Of a stretch of DNA of 64,000 bases, positions 34,752-46,470 are shown piece by piece. The first letter of the stretch is position 1. Every line of letters starts with the position of its first letter. Source of the DNA: Achatina immaculata (Eukaryota; Mollusca; Gastropoda; Stylommatophora; Achatinidae). The position numbers and the translations under genes were made by a program. The DNA is taken from contig CM019713.1 in NCBI GenBank assembly GCA_009760885.1, positions 80,216,897-80,280,896 on the forward strand, written 5' to 3'. The notes below the pieces were generated by a model. It saw only the letters and a list, made by a program, of their open reading frames with translations. It ran no database searches and had not been told where the DNA came from.

Positions 34752-34931
34752 CTCCACTAATCTCGATAGTACAGACGACCTTGGCTATAGGACCTGTGAT
34801 TCTAAGCTTCGTCACTAGAATTTTGGTGTCACACGAGATGTCAAGTTCTGTACTAGACACTATGTATGTTCTCTTGTTGTCACATCGGACCGCATCGTTC
34901 AACGTTACCTTTGTCATCTTTAGCCTTGGGA
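34752..34931 (-). CDS. Secreted EGF/galactose-binding-like gene, exon 4 (second part of the galactose-binding-like region)
   Basis: Acceptor gctcttgcag (AG at 34932-34933) and donor GTAATT (GT at 34751-34750); 180 bp, phase 1-1, 60 residues. It reads PRLKMTKVTLND, CDNKRTYIVSS, LDISCDTKILVTKLRITG and ends VVCTIEISGG. The C-CT-x-x-ISGG ending closes the galactose-binding-like segment that follows the first EGF-like module in a class of molluscan extracellular proteins as I remember them. The exon that should come next (EGF repeats or a lectin domain) is not found before the gap at 30471. Confidence 0.72.
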
Positions 34932-35469
34932 CTGCAAGAGCCGTTTTCGTTTCACATGTTTGTAATAAAGAATTAAGTTGCAAACAGATTGTGACGATTT
35001 TTTATATGTGGATCAAAATTTTTCTTGACTGATATTACAATGTGATATTCTTAATATTACAAATTATACTGTAAACATTTAACCAATAATTATTTCCTGT
35101 AATTCTATAGAGCAGTGTTTACCGAAGTGGGAGGTAACGCCTCCCTTCCCCAACCATGGGCTTTGAAATGGACCCGGGGGGGGGGGGGTGAAAGAGAAAA
35201 GGTTAGTAGGGGCAGTGGAAGAAAAGGGCGCAGTAGAGGGGCGTTGAGTTAAAAGGAAGCAGCGGGCAGGGGCAGTAATGGCTTCCTTCTTTGCACTTTT
35301 CAACCTGATATTCAGAAACTTGTGTCCCTACATGAAACTCATCCATCACATTAGATGTAAGACAATAATGCAGTAGGTAAGTTTACTTCTTCATATTGTT
35401 AAATAAAGTGGTTTGCGAGCTGAAGCTTTAGCTTATCCTTCCCCATCCCCAGGACCTTTCTACGATAGA

Positions 35470-35960
35470 CTTTATAATGAAAAAATGCTTCACAGGTAAC
35501 ACAGGTATTGACTGGGTACATGTGACCCAACTAGAAGATCTAGATTTTGCTGATGACATAACTCTTATCAGTAATAATGTGAATTCCACGCAAAAAAAAA
35601 CAGATAGCCTGTCTTCAATGGCTAGCAAGGACAAAACAAAAATAATGAAAATTCCCATTAATCAAAATGGAAAAATACTCATAGAAGGGACATATATTGA
35701 AGAGGTCAATCAATTTTCATACCTTGGCAGCTACATAGACCAGGATGGTGACACTAGAAAGGAAGTTAGGATCAGAATTGCAAAAGCAGCATCAATCTTC
35801 AATAATCTTGAGAACATATGGAACTAAAAAGTTATAAGCACAAAAGCCAAGTTAAGACTATTCAATTCAAATGTAATATCCACCCCTATTTATGCACGTG
35901 AAAGCTGGAAAACAACTAAAAAAATAGAAAAGAAATTAGAACAACAGAGTTATCTGTACA
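35470..35960 (+). pseudogene. LINE reverse transcriptase fragment
   Basis: Reads LEDLDFADDITLISN (motif C, FADD), then EEVNQFSYLGSYIDQDGDT and IAKAASIFNNLENIWN, followed past a stop by NSNVISTPIY. It is a degraded relative of the element at 36380. Located in intron 3 of the secreted-protein gene, in the opposite orientation. Confidence 0.8.
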
Positions 35961-36379
35961 TGTACATCGCTATGATACAATTTCTATAAAATCACGGAGA
36001 CAAAATCGTTAAATCAAACAGTTAAATAACTTTCATCATCAGACACAGTTTCAAGGAAATCACTTTGACATGAGTATTCAACCAAACAGTTAGAGAACGT
36101 TCTTCATCAGACTGGCTTTAGCGAAAAAAAAAACCAGCCCCTGTGATCTACCTCAGTTACCGCACATTCCTGATTTTGAAATTAGGACTATATCACTGAC
36201 ATTTTACAAGTAGTGTTAAGCACAAATTTAATGAACGTTTTTATTTATCAATTTCTTGGAAGAAGGATTGAGTGAATGGTCCCACATTGAAACAGGCGTG
36301 AAACAATAATGGATATTATCTCCCTTGCATTTTGGAATTGCCATAAACATCATAATAAAAAAAGTTTTACAGGTAAAAC

Positions 36380-37150
36380 AGGGATTGGTCGGGTACTTAG
36401 GACTTAACTGGAAGATATTGATTGTGCAGATGGCATAACTCTTATCAGTGACAATGTGAAATCAACGCAAGTAAATACATATACCCTGTCTTCAATGGCT
36501 AGAAAAATAGGACTTGAAATTAACAAGGATAAAACAAAAATATTAAAAATTCTCAACAACCAGGAAGGAAAAATATACTTAGAACGAACATCTACTGTAG
36601 AAGTAAACCATTTTGAATATTCCGGCAGCTACATAGACCAGGATGGTGACACCAGAAAGAAAGTTAGAATTCGAAATGCAAAAGCAGCATTGACCATCAA
36701 GAATCTTGAGAACAAATGGTATAAAAAAGTTATAAGCACAAAAATCAAGTTAAGATTACTCAATAACCTGAAAAACAACTAAAGAAATAGACAAGAAATT
36801 AGACACTTTCGAAAACAAATGCCTAAGCAAAATACTTGGTATAAAGTGGAACGAATTCATGAACAACGCAGAGATAAGACAGATGAGCAAACAACAACCT
36901 GTCTCATGGCTGATCAGAAAAAGAAGTTGGACATATGTAGGTCATGTGACTAGATAACACAATCAGAGGATTCCCAAACAAGATGTCAAGTGGAACAGAA
37001 CAGGCTGAAGAAAAATAGGTCGAACTACGTGAAACTCTAAAGAAGACACTGTTAAGAGAGCCCATTTCAATGGGTGTAACATCGCTTGATGAGACTGAAA
37101 AACTCGCGGAAAAAGGAAATCTTGGCGAAATACGATGTGGGGCCTATGTG
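36380..37150 (+). pseudogene. LINE reverse transcriptase C-terminal fragment
   Basis: Reads IGLEINKDKTKILKI, then VNHFEYSGSYIDQDGDT, and after stops CLSKILGIKWNEFMNNAEI and RSWTYVGHVTR. It is a second insertion of the same family as 35470-35960, in the same orientation. Confidence 0.75.
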
Positions 37151-37746
37151 ACGTTTATCTTCACGGGAAGGATGGAAGATGTAAGAATTTCTTATCATCA
37201 GATATATTTCTTAAATGTCACGCTTTGTAGGATTCCTTGATGACTTTTCTCTATCCACGACATGTTTGTTGCTCGTAGCTTTGTGAGTCGTAAAAATTGG
37301 CGGCGTAGATAAAATGAAATAGCAAATCTTCATCTGAATGCTGGCAGACGACCGTTGTGCTGTAGTAACATGAACCAGAGTACCGATGTACTCCTACAGC
37401 TGAGAAACCTGTTTCTTGTTTCAAGTGCTGCATTCCACTCCTCATCCGATTCAGTATTTATGTTTCATAAATATGACCACAGAATGTGTTGTCTACAACA
37501 GATAATAACAGTAATAATGAGATCAACTGCCAAGCACATATATATTGATTGCTTACCATGAGGATTGTTAGAGTGAAGTAGGTATGTGCTCTCTAAACGC
37601 TGTCACGTCGATCAAGAGCAAAGAATACTTGAACAATCTTCCACATCACATAAGAATAAACAACATAAAAAGAAACTCCGTCTCATCACATCTTTCAAAC
37701 TATGTCACAGATAATCAGAACAAAAGGTTTTAGAAGAAACTCTCAC

Positions 37747-37905
37747 CCTCACTCTTGAAGAATATCCTAAACCAGGAAAACGGGAACGCTTTTGTCAAAA
37801 CCACCTCAACCGAGGTCGCATTTACTTTCGGGTTGCACGTGCTATTCCTTCCGCCCCGTAAATAGGGCGCAGTTTCAGAACTTACGTAGGTGCTGACCAA
37901 GTTCA
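37747..37905 (-). CDS. Secreted EGF/galactose-binding-like gene, exon 3 (first part of the galactose-binding-like region)
   Basis: Acceptor gattacag (AG at 37907-37906) and donor GTGAGA (GT at 37746-37745); 159 bp, phase 1-1, 53 residues. It begins VNLVSTYVSSETAPYLRGG, continues RNSTCNP, SVEVVLTKAFPFSWFRI and ends FFKSEG. Spliced after exon 2 it gives the CQY-VNL junction typical of the family, with the jelly-roll-like strand VVLTKAFPFSWFRI in the middle. An alternative acceptor 13 bases downstream would break the frame, so this start was chosen. The function is probably carbohydrate or ligand binding outside the cell, by inference. Confidence 0.75.
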
Positions 37906-38174
37906 CTGTAATCATGATAACATTATGTCCGTTTAGCATGAGTGATCAAGAAGTAAGGCTAATAATTGTTTTATAATGATGAAAAACAAATACTATACTG
38001 CATGTTTATATAGCCATTTGCGTTTGGGTGGTGAAGTTGTATTAAACAAAATGTTACTTTACTTTGAATCTCTCTTTGTTTCTGTCCGTAAACTTCCTCT
38101 GTGTTATATATATATATAACTGGGTTGAATCTGACGTTCGTCACGTTTTAGCAGTGTTTCACTCCTGCACAAAA

Positions 38175-38880
38175 CAATGCAGCATAATTTATACTTAGTT
38201 GTGTTCCAGGTGGTACGTAATGTCTGTAACTTTATATGGTCTTCTATCATCGCTCCACCGTTACGTGCAGTCTCTTGTAGTATCCTTTCTAAGACTTTGA
38301 GACCAAAAAATCTCTCACATCGGCTTCAGTTTCTTCAAATGAATTCAATTTCCGCCTTTGAAGGAAATATGCCATTGCACCGAATATACTGTAGTCAGAG
38401 GACGGGAGGTTGAAACTTTACAGTGGATAGGGCAGGACCTCAATTTCCTCCTATTCCGTGAGATGTCCACGGACCACGTTAAAAGTGGACACTGGCGAGT
38501 TGTCCTGGACTAGACCCGCCCTCCTTCTGTTGTGCTGGGTATCGGGTGCGCAGAACATCATGCAGCCGCTTTCGTTGCTCAGCATAAAGATTCCTGCCCT
38601 AGGAACGACCAAATGAAACCATATCCTCGTGCAATGTGTCCTCGAAGTTCCACCAGATACAAAGCATAACCTTCTTACCGAACTGGCTTTGTCGGACAAC
38701 CGGCGCTGTCACTTGGCCGTGCTGGAGCCACTGGGTATTGTGTGTTGAAGTACTACAGAATCCACTTGTCATCCTCAGTGACGATTCTTTGGTGAAACTT
38801 TCTGTCATGTGAGTTTTCTAACAGTTGGCATTAGACATCAGAACGCCGTGAGCTTTGTGGACGATACATGCTTGGGTCCA
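38175..38880 (-). pseudogene. Mariner-type transposase remnant
   Basis: On the minus strand, across frames: RIVTEDDKW (first catalytic Asp), GKKVMLCIWWNF, the LVQDNSP segment (second Asp), EVLPYPL, then PSSDYSIFGAM (third Asp, 34 residues after the second in active mariners) and LNSFEETEADVRDFL. Stops and shifts make it inactive. Terminal inverted repeats were not located. It sits in intron 2 of the secreted-protein gene. Confidence 0.85.
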
Positions 38881-39684
38881 GGGGTGTACGAACTTGACTG
38901 AGGTGTCCTCATCCCGACCTGGGCTTGTCTCTGATGTTGGTGTTCCTTTGGAACTACTTTCTTGCAGTGCTGCCATCTAATGTTCCTTGTCCTTCCACGC
39001 TGCAAATTTCAAGGAGAGCAGCAAAGTCATTCAGGCTTTTCTTCCAATAATGCTACAAGAGAACCCGAAAGACAACCTTGCTGTCCGCCATATAACCCTC
39101 TATGAAGTATCTCGCTATTCACTGGCTAAAAACTGGTATGTAAGTTTTCAGAATGACGCAAGACATGACGTCATCAATACTTTACAAATGCCAGTAGGGC
39201 GAATATGACGGGAACCATGACGGAAATCAGGGTATCGAAGAAACGTGAAGATTTTCTAACACACAGTAATAGCTTTGCTGATCTGATGACGATGATTGCG
39301 ACGATCCGAAACCCCAAAGAAAGGCACTGCTTGATATTAGAAGCCGGTTTGGTTATCCTCAAATTCAATCAGCGTTCATGAAAGACAATGATTTACTTTG
39401 TTTTTGAACATGAAACACTTCTGTGGTATTAATATGTGTACTGTCGGAAGATGGATCATGGTTTACTGACCTGGAATGAATACACCAGACTATGGCTAGT
39501 ATACTTCTTATGTCTCATAGCAATGGTATATGAAAAACGAGTTTGTACGTACATAATCTGCAGAACCAATGCCATTTACTTTTCTCTCATGGGTAACTGG
39601 TACAAGACCTTTTGCAGTAATCGCACACACAGGCCACAAATCCACGACTCACTAAGACATAACATAAATTCTATGAAAACTAAC
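38881..39684. other. Intronic; no gene recognised
   Basis: Frames at 38987-39208 and 39436-39750 are open by chance as far as I can tell; the latter overlaps exon 2 antisense. Confidence 0.45.
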
Positions 39685-39822
39685 CGTATTGACAGGCCGG
39701 ACCAAAGAAGCCAGTTTCACACCCTTCACCCTGAGGACAGTCACCGTTGATGTCACAAGATTTGGAATGAGCGCAGTGACATTTGTACATGCAGTTATCT
39801 CCAAACCATCCACTCTTGCAAT
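39685..39822 (-). CDS. Secreted EGF/galactose-binding-like gene, exon 2 (8-Cys EGF-like module)
   Basis: Acceptor gactttcag (AG at 39824-39823) and donor GTTAGT (GT at 39684-39683); 138 bp, phase 1-1, 46 residues. Reads DCKSGWFGDNCMYKCHCAHS, then KSCDINGDCPQ and GCETGFFGPACQY, with eight cysteines at 2, 11, 15, 17, 23, 29, 35 and 44. Exon 1 of the right arm ends in phase 1 with G, which completes the GAT codon of the first Asp. This double WFG/FFG module sits directly after the signal peptide, so the mature protein is expected to start with it. The protein is secreted or extracellular; the ligand is unknown. Confidence 0.82.
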
Positions 39823-39996
39823 CTGAAAGTCATCAAAAGATTACTGCCATTACGACAGTGAAACATTCTTCGTATTGCTCACACGGAAAGAAATCTCAGA
39901 TTTTCACTTTTATTTTTGTTCACTAAAATTCTAGTTTTCTGAAATTTGCAGGAAAGTGCTGACTTCTCTCTTCTAGTGAATGGTTGACTGAAATCA

Positions 39997-39999
39997 TCA

Positions 40000-40072
<73 letters not shown>

Positions 40073-40480
40073 TCATGCTGTCTCCCCATGGAAGGTTGGC
40101 TGAAATGAATCTCCACTCCAAGCTTGTCCCTGTCCATCTCTTGATGTTGTCCACCCATATATATCGCTGTCGTTCTCTTGTTCTTTTCGCTTTTATCTTG
40201 GCCTCAAGAAAGATCCTCAATTTAGTATTTTGCTTCTTGACATCCCCAAGTCACGTACTTTAGCTGTCTTGTTTTTATGATTTTAAATATTTCTCTTTTC
40301 ACTTCAAACTGGTTCAGTACTTCCTTGTTTGTTGTCTTTCCTGTCCATGGGATACGCCCTATTCTTCTGTACATCCACATTTCAAGGCCCTCGATTTTCT
40401 TTTCTGTTGCCTTTCTCAAGGTCCAGGCTACTACACCATAACGGAATATTGAGTATTTGTAGCATTTTACCATCTCAGTA
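39997..40480 (-). mobile_element. RTE-like LINE 3' end with a long trinucleotide tail
   Basis: The minus strand reads RYGVVAWTLRKATEKKIEGL, MYRRIGRIPWTGKTTNKEVL, then QHE and a GAT/ATG run: (atc) about 26 times at 39998-40075 on the plus strand. RTE elements end in such trinucleotide tails; this one has expanded into a microsatellite. Located in intron 1. Confidence 0.85.
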
Positions 40481-40486
40481 ATCTGG

Positions 40487-40572
40487 GATTCTTACATCTT
40501 AATCTTGGCAATCTATTATGCGAGCCCCATGTGGTGTTTAACGGGACGGGAATGATGTAAGATGTAAGAATC
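40487..40572. mobile_element. 86-bp element with perfect 14-bp terminal inverted repeats
   Basis: gattcttacatctt (40487-40500) and its reverse complement aagatgtaagaatc (40559-40572) enclose 58 bp. Similar right-hand ends occur near 2085-2140 and 37130-37195 (tgacgttta...gatgtaagaa). MITE-like; no clear target duplication was assigned. Confidence 0.55.
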
Positions 40573-40787
40573 TCAGTTCCTCTGATATTTGTTTTGATAT
40601 AACGATCTTCCTCACACCGCTGACGGCTTTTTTTTCCAATCCCATTCTTTTGTTAATTTTGGTTTCACATGTTCCGTCCTCTGTTATCATATCTGATGCT
40701 TTTCACCTGTTCTGTTAATTCTCAAATTATGTTTATATTTACTTCCGGTTTTCTTTTTCTCTACTGATTACAATGACATTTGTCTTT

Positions 40788-41240
40788 CTGAGGGAAATTA
40801 AAAGAAGGACATCTTCAGAAAGTAAACCAACTAAAGGCGGTGTGGAGAGGACCAGACAGAACTACAAAAATACGATTTTTAAGAGCATTCATCTTTCCCA
40901 TAGCAACATATATCTGTGAATACTGGACACTTAACAAAAGAGCTGAGAAACACATAAATGGCCTTTGAATGTAAATGCTAGAGAAGAGTTCTTCACATAT
41001 AACCAACACAAAAAAAGAACAAATATATCTATAATATAAGAACTTAATATTGAAGAACGATGGCTAGTAAAGAGGATGAAAAAGAGAAAACTTAAATATT
41101 TTGAACATACTAAATGTCACGAATGATTTAGATAAGAAGCAGTGCATCTTCTTTACAACTGAGAGGCCTACAAGAGAGCTGTTGAGGAGGCAAAGTTCTG
41201 TAAGGGACATGCAAATGACTGACTGACTGACTTTTGACTT
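40788..41240 (+). pseudogene. RTE-like LINE C-terminus and 3' end at the right inner edge
   Basis: Mirror of 29045-29493, ending with the common gaggcaaagttctgtaaggg and gactgactgactga terminus (41190-41230). The sequence before 40788 (KTNVIVIS-like on the minus strand) is a different LINE fragment, so the edge is a chimeric junction. Confidence 0.65.
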
Positions 41241-42656
41241 TCATCGTTTATTCGCGTCACTAGAATCTTTAGATGTTTTTGTTTGTCTGCTATCATCACG
41301 GTGTTATCTGCATATATTAGATTATTGACTGCTAATCCACTAATGAAATTCCATGAACTCTTTATGTAATTTGTATTCTTTTGTTGACCAGTTGATTATA
41401 TTTTCGTCTTCTATTGCTTGGTTGGATAAAGTCTACCTGTCACCACATCTTCTGTCGTTCATCAATATATCCTTATAATTGTGTTTTCTATTTATTGGTG
41501 ATATTACTCAGTAAACATGAGGTTTAAATGTGTGGAGTACATACACGGGGTAAAGATGGTGAATGATGGAAACCGTACAGTCGTCAACGATTGAGCCAAG
41601 CGGTTTTAACTTCCCGGATTACACCAAAGAAATGGAATTCTTGGCAGACATCATCAGCGTCGATCCCTACCACGTTGGTCGAGCTGGAATTAACTTTCCC
41701 GCTCCCCCAACTCCACAATCCGCCCCCAACCCTCACCCACCCTCGCAGTAAACTTTCTAACTACACATTTATAAAGTCAGATGTTGGCTACCTCGCGCGA
41801 GCTGAATCTAACAGCTATTATCTTTATCTTTATCCAGAACTTCATAGCATTTATTTGTTATAAAATCATTTTCTTCAGTCCACTTGTTTCCCTCTCTTAT
41901 CTTTGTATATACTTTCATCTGACGTTTTGCTCTCTTATTGCTGCTTTATTTTTTTATCGTTTACTACCTTATCTTTATCTTTACTCCATTGTTTTCTTAG
42001 TTTTCGCTCTAACCATTACCTTCACTCTACACGATGTTTGATATATTATTATTATTCTTTTTATTATATTTTTTGTTTGCTATCTTATCATTATATTCAT
42101 CTCGTTAGTTGTTTTCTAGCTTATTATTTTGCTATCTTATTATTATCTTTGTTCCTTTAGCTGTTTTGTATTTTGTCATTATCTTCACTCCATTCTTGCA
42201 TCATATCTTCTCATTATCATCACTCAGACTCTCGTCTGATCATGATCATTAACATTCTGCGCCCGTTTTCCCCAGCGAATGAAGAATGCAATCCCCGCCC
42301 CAACTTCCTCCACTCTTAGTTTTCACAGTACGTCAGTGTATAACTGATAACAGCCTTCTGCTTCCAATACAAAGTCCACCAACAGCAATGCCTTTTTACC
42401 ATGTAAGATAGTCTCATTGCCTCATTCAGTTCGTTTCTCAAGTCTTATAATGTCATAAGTCATTCCTTTCATTATTTGCGTCCATTTATATCCTTCTCTT
42501 CTATCTCTGGTTAAACTTCTCCTCATTATCAATAACACCTGCCTGACCTCGATAAATATAACTCTGAAGCATCATCTAGACATACTGAGAATCTATACAC
42601 TCAGCAAGCAGGTACATATTATGCATGAAGACATGTAGATATTGTTTATGTTATAC
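41241..42656. other. Intron 1 (proximal part); no gene recognised
   Basis: Mirror of 27618-29040, TTAT-rich. Frames 41563-42160 are shadows of biased composition. Confidence 0.45.
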
Positions 42657-42732
42657 CTTGGTGATCGGCTGATGGTGTTGAGACCGTGGTCGGCATCAGC
42701 ATCAAGAAGATCAGTAGTAAACAAACAAACAT
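42657..42732 (-). CDS. Secreted EGF/galactose-binding-like gene, exon 1 (signal peptide)
   Basis: ATG at 42732-42730, donor CAAG/GTATAA with GT at 42656-42655; 76 bp, ending in phase 1. Encodes MFVCLLLIFLMLMP then TTVSTPSADHQ, a short N-region, a hydrophobic core and a polar end, as in a secretory signal peptide. It is followed on the same strand by exon 2 at 39822 with a compatible phase, giving an intron of about 2.8 kb that contains the inverted-repeat edge, the 86-bp element and an RTE tail. The left-arm duplicate is 27542-27617. The shared sequence just upstream is likely 5' UTR. This is the best candidate start of the gene, because the reading frame is retained in two diverged copies. 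Confidence 0.75.
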
Positions 42733-45350
42733 GATGAAGATTCACTTGTTCTTTCATTTGTCTACGGTCCCTGTGTAAGAAAGCGTCTATTTATTTTTAT
42801 TTATAACAATAACTGAAATGTTAATAGATATAATTTTTCGCTTTACTGGCAGGGTTTGAAGCAGGTGAATATCAGCTTTTGTGCAAATTAGACAACATAA
42901 TTTTGTCACAGTACTTCTCGCATGACTGATTCTACTAATACTGTATTTTCATTTCTAACTACACTAACAGTAAAACAATATTTCCAGTCCCTTCTTGCGC
43001 TTCCGTGTACATTTTTCTGTTTCATCCCTCGTGTCTCACTACAAATGAGTCTCCATCCTTCAGAAATCTCTCTGTGATAGTATATGTTACGGGTGTCAGC
43101 CCCATAACGCTCTTAATGGCAACGCCTATGATTACTATTTACATTTTGGTTGTTCTTTAACTTGGTCGCTTATCTGAAAGACTGATCAGTCAGTGAAACG
43201 TACAGCACGGGGCTGGCGGGGAGGGGGGAAGGGTGTGATTTAAGCCTGGACTGCTGGGAAGTGTGTTAAGTAGGGAGAGAACTTGATGGACGCTGACCTG
43301 TGCGGATGTTATATTTGTCGTTGTCAATTATGGAGTTTTCTGTAATATTTCAACTTAATATCTTTAGCCCTACTCTCTTTTCCTGTGATGTACGGGTGAA
43401 GGTTTACTACCAGATCAGTGACCTGATTTATCAAATAGCTGAGCTGAAGCTGTGTATTCTGACATATCACTCATATTCCTGCCATTCATCAAGTTACCAT
43501 CTTTATCTGGTTCCACCCATTAAACGTCTGGAACGTAATATCAGCACTTGGCCTAGTTAGTAGTTGCAGCTTGTGATGTCCTGGCAATGTGTGAAAGATA
43601 AATAGGTATTTGTCTGAAGGGAGGTTATCAGTTCAGGGGAGGTAATCAATGCTGAGTAATGTGTGTCAACACTGATCTTCATAAAAGGAAATGGTCGTAT
43701 CTATCCAAGTGTCTCCCAGGTATCCATTGTCCCAAAAATCGTTGGAGAAATCTTTCTTTCTAATTTTGTAATTAAATTCATGACCTCCTTCCTTTCCCAG
43801 TTCACAGTGTTGTTACTTTTTACATGAGTACAGCAGTTGCTAATATTATCTTGCTACATTATTATACATTCTGAAGCTTCTGCTTGTAAGAACTGGCATC
43901 ATGGATACAAGCTTATAGGCTGTAGTTCCTCAAGTTCATTACTTTCATCTGCCACATTATGTTTATAATTTTTAGAAGACTGGAAATCAGGAAACTAGTA
44001 AGTTTAAATGAACATCATGAAAGGAAATCAAACTTCTCAAATATTGAGAGAATAGTTTCTAGCAATACATAATAAGCATTTTACTAGGGCAAGTCAATAA
44101 ATAAATGCAAATCAGATAGGAAAAAAACTTCAAGTAATTGTATGAATTAAAAAAAAAGTTAACACAATCCTCTTGTAATTTCAGACACTTATGCCATGGA
44201 TTCACAAGTCCAGTAAAGCCAGCATCGGAAAAGCTTTCTTTCTGGTTCGGCAGCCAAAGATTTACCTCCCTATCAACTTGTAAACTCGTTTCTCAGAAAT
44301 GGCGATCACCCACGTGAATCGTTCATCATTGACTTTCTGAACCCAGTTATACTCACGGCTTTTCTTGACATATATTTTACACTATACACGTTGGTCAACA
44401 GAAAACGCACAAATCCGCGCTGTTCTTTACGTAAGGAATATGTGCATGTAGCACATTCGTTCTATACAAGCGGTTGTTGTTAAATAACTGTAGCATGCTG
44501 GGATACATATTTGGTTCTAATTTCGCACCAACTGGTGCTACTATATACTGTCCAAAACTGCGCATTAAATTTTCACATGTTTTAGTCTGCGCGGATTTGA
44601 TGCTTAATTATTGATTTTCCCACGTACTTGTATATAAACCATTTTTCATCTTTGTGACAAAATATGCAGATCTTTGTTGAAGTGAAAGAGCGGAGAGTGT
44701 GGAAAATAAAACTGTATCTATTGTAACAAGTGAGATTGCTTATATAATCATAGAGGTCGATATAGCAAAATATTTTAATGTGGTATGACAGAGCACCTAT
44801 GTATAGTATGAAAGGGGGAGAAAGAGCTGGCTTGTCATACCACAGAAACATCTAGAGGATATGGTGTTTGTATCCATAGTTTCCTTAACCTCATGGGTGT
44901 GTGGTCAGCATGATGTCTGCCCATGTTTCCTTTCTCGGCCCGAAGCTGACGTATACATATTTCCACAGTTGGATGACTGTGGCTCAGCTGAATCATCGAC
45001 CTTACATATGACAGTAGCCCACTAACAATTGTGCCACTCAGGACATAGTATTATAGCATCATCAGTCGGTATACACTGAAGATATACTGATGGGGATATT
45101 GGAGTTCCTACTATTTTGTCAAGGTTGACAATCTGTTTCTAGATGCACTCTTGAAAATCTACACTGTTAACTTCAACAATCAACTCTTTCTATCTTGTCT
45201 GAAAGTTTCCATAATAACAACAATCAGCGGTCTGAGTAATTTAATAATAACAAATATATGTAAACGTTCATCAGCAAAGGTATGTGTTTTCGAAACAAAA
45301 CGACCGAATCCAAAATTGCGGCCGGAAATGGAAATAATATAGACTTTCAA
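42733..45350. other. Upstream flank of the secreted-protein gene; no other gene recognised
   Basis: Mirror of 21620-27541 without the RTE insertion. Contains the unoccupied RTE site at 44784-44792 (tatgacaga). The 86-codon frame at 43300 is unsupported. Confidence 0.45.
44784..44792 (-). other. Empty target site for the left-arm RTE insertion
   Basis: tatgacaga on the plus strand is the single, unduplicated version of the 11-bp repeat that brackets the LINE at 22193-25464. The flanking sequence is continuous here. Confidence 0.85.
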
Positions 45351-45359
45351 GGTTTGCTT

Positions 45360-45436
<77 letters not shown>
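45360..45436. repeat. (GA)n microsatellite
   Basis: Nearly pure GA with a few GG steps; the left-arm counterpart is split by a retroposed tail at 21511-21589. Confidence 0.95.
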
Positions 45437-45438
<2 letters not shown>

Positions 45439-45639
45439 GATAATGAGAAAAATTGTCAAGTTTTTCTTGACGATCAAAATGTTGTACCTCACGGCATGTT
45501 TACAGCTCATCAAAATGTTACAACACGGCAAACTGATCTGTCAACCCACATTATACGAACTATTAACAATGAATAAACAAGTACAGTAATAGCAACAACA
45601 ACAACAACAACAGCATATTTGCTGGTGATAACATACTAG

Positions 45640-46470
45640 TAGTTCAGTCAGTCATTTGCGTGTCCCTTTGCGGAACTTTGACTCCCTAAACGCTGTCATG
45701 AAGGTCTCTCGGTTGTAAGCAAGATGGCCTGCTGCTGATGCATCCAATGTTTTACCAGTTATCTCTTTTATATTGCAGCAGTTATTATCAAAACTGTATT
45801 TGCATTAACAAACTCATTGTTATAATCAATCATACTACACACTGAATCCCAAGAAGGTTCTGTGGGAACAAGTGTCATTGCGTTATTTTCACAACGTGTG
45901 CAAGCAAAGAAAGACTGTCTTGATATGAACCTCTGGACTACTGAGACATATAGGGGACATGATGTTTGTGCTTATATTTTCCTATATTCAATACCACTGA
46001 GACATAAGGGAGATGACGAATAAAATGTGTGAAACCAAAACAAAGCTCGAACAAATGAGAAACATCTCGTAGAATGCATCTCTGCCACTGAACATCAGAA
46101 AAAGAGTTATAAAATGTTACACTGAGCCTGTCCTACTGTATGGAAATGAATCATGGATAATGAACAGGCCAGTGCAAAGATCACTAGAGGTAACACAGTT
46201 GTGAAGTTTTACAAGAAGGTTGGGGATACCATGGACATCTAAAATGACGAGAAAAGGAAAGTCTAAGAAACCAAAATATAGAAAGGAACCCAACTTTCCA
46301 TAAGAAAACGATAGTCATGGGTCATTGCACATCCAGGGAGAAATGAAGGGTCTGAAAATATCACAGCACCAGGAAAGATACATGTTAAAAGAGGCAGGGG
46401 AAGCCAATGAAAATCAAATCATGGAGAATAAGGTTATGGTACAATAATTGTAACTAAATGAGCTGATTAA
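45640..46470. pseudogene. Two RTE-like LINE fragments (right arm)
   Basis: 45640-45740 is a minus-strand 3' terminus (gtcagtcatttgcgtgtccc...ggttgtaagcaagatggcct). 46005-46470 is a plus-strand C-terminal piece (NIRKRVIKCYTEPVLLYG, then ESWIMNRPVQRSLEV). Both are mirrored in the left arm. Confidence 0.65.
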
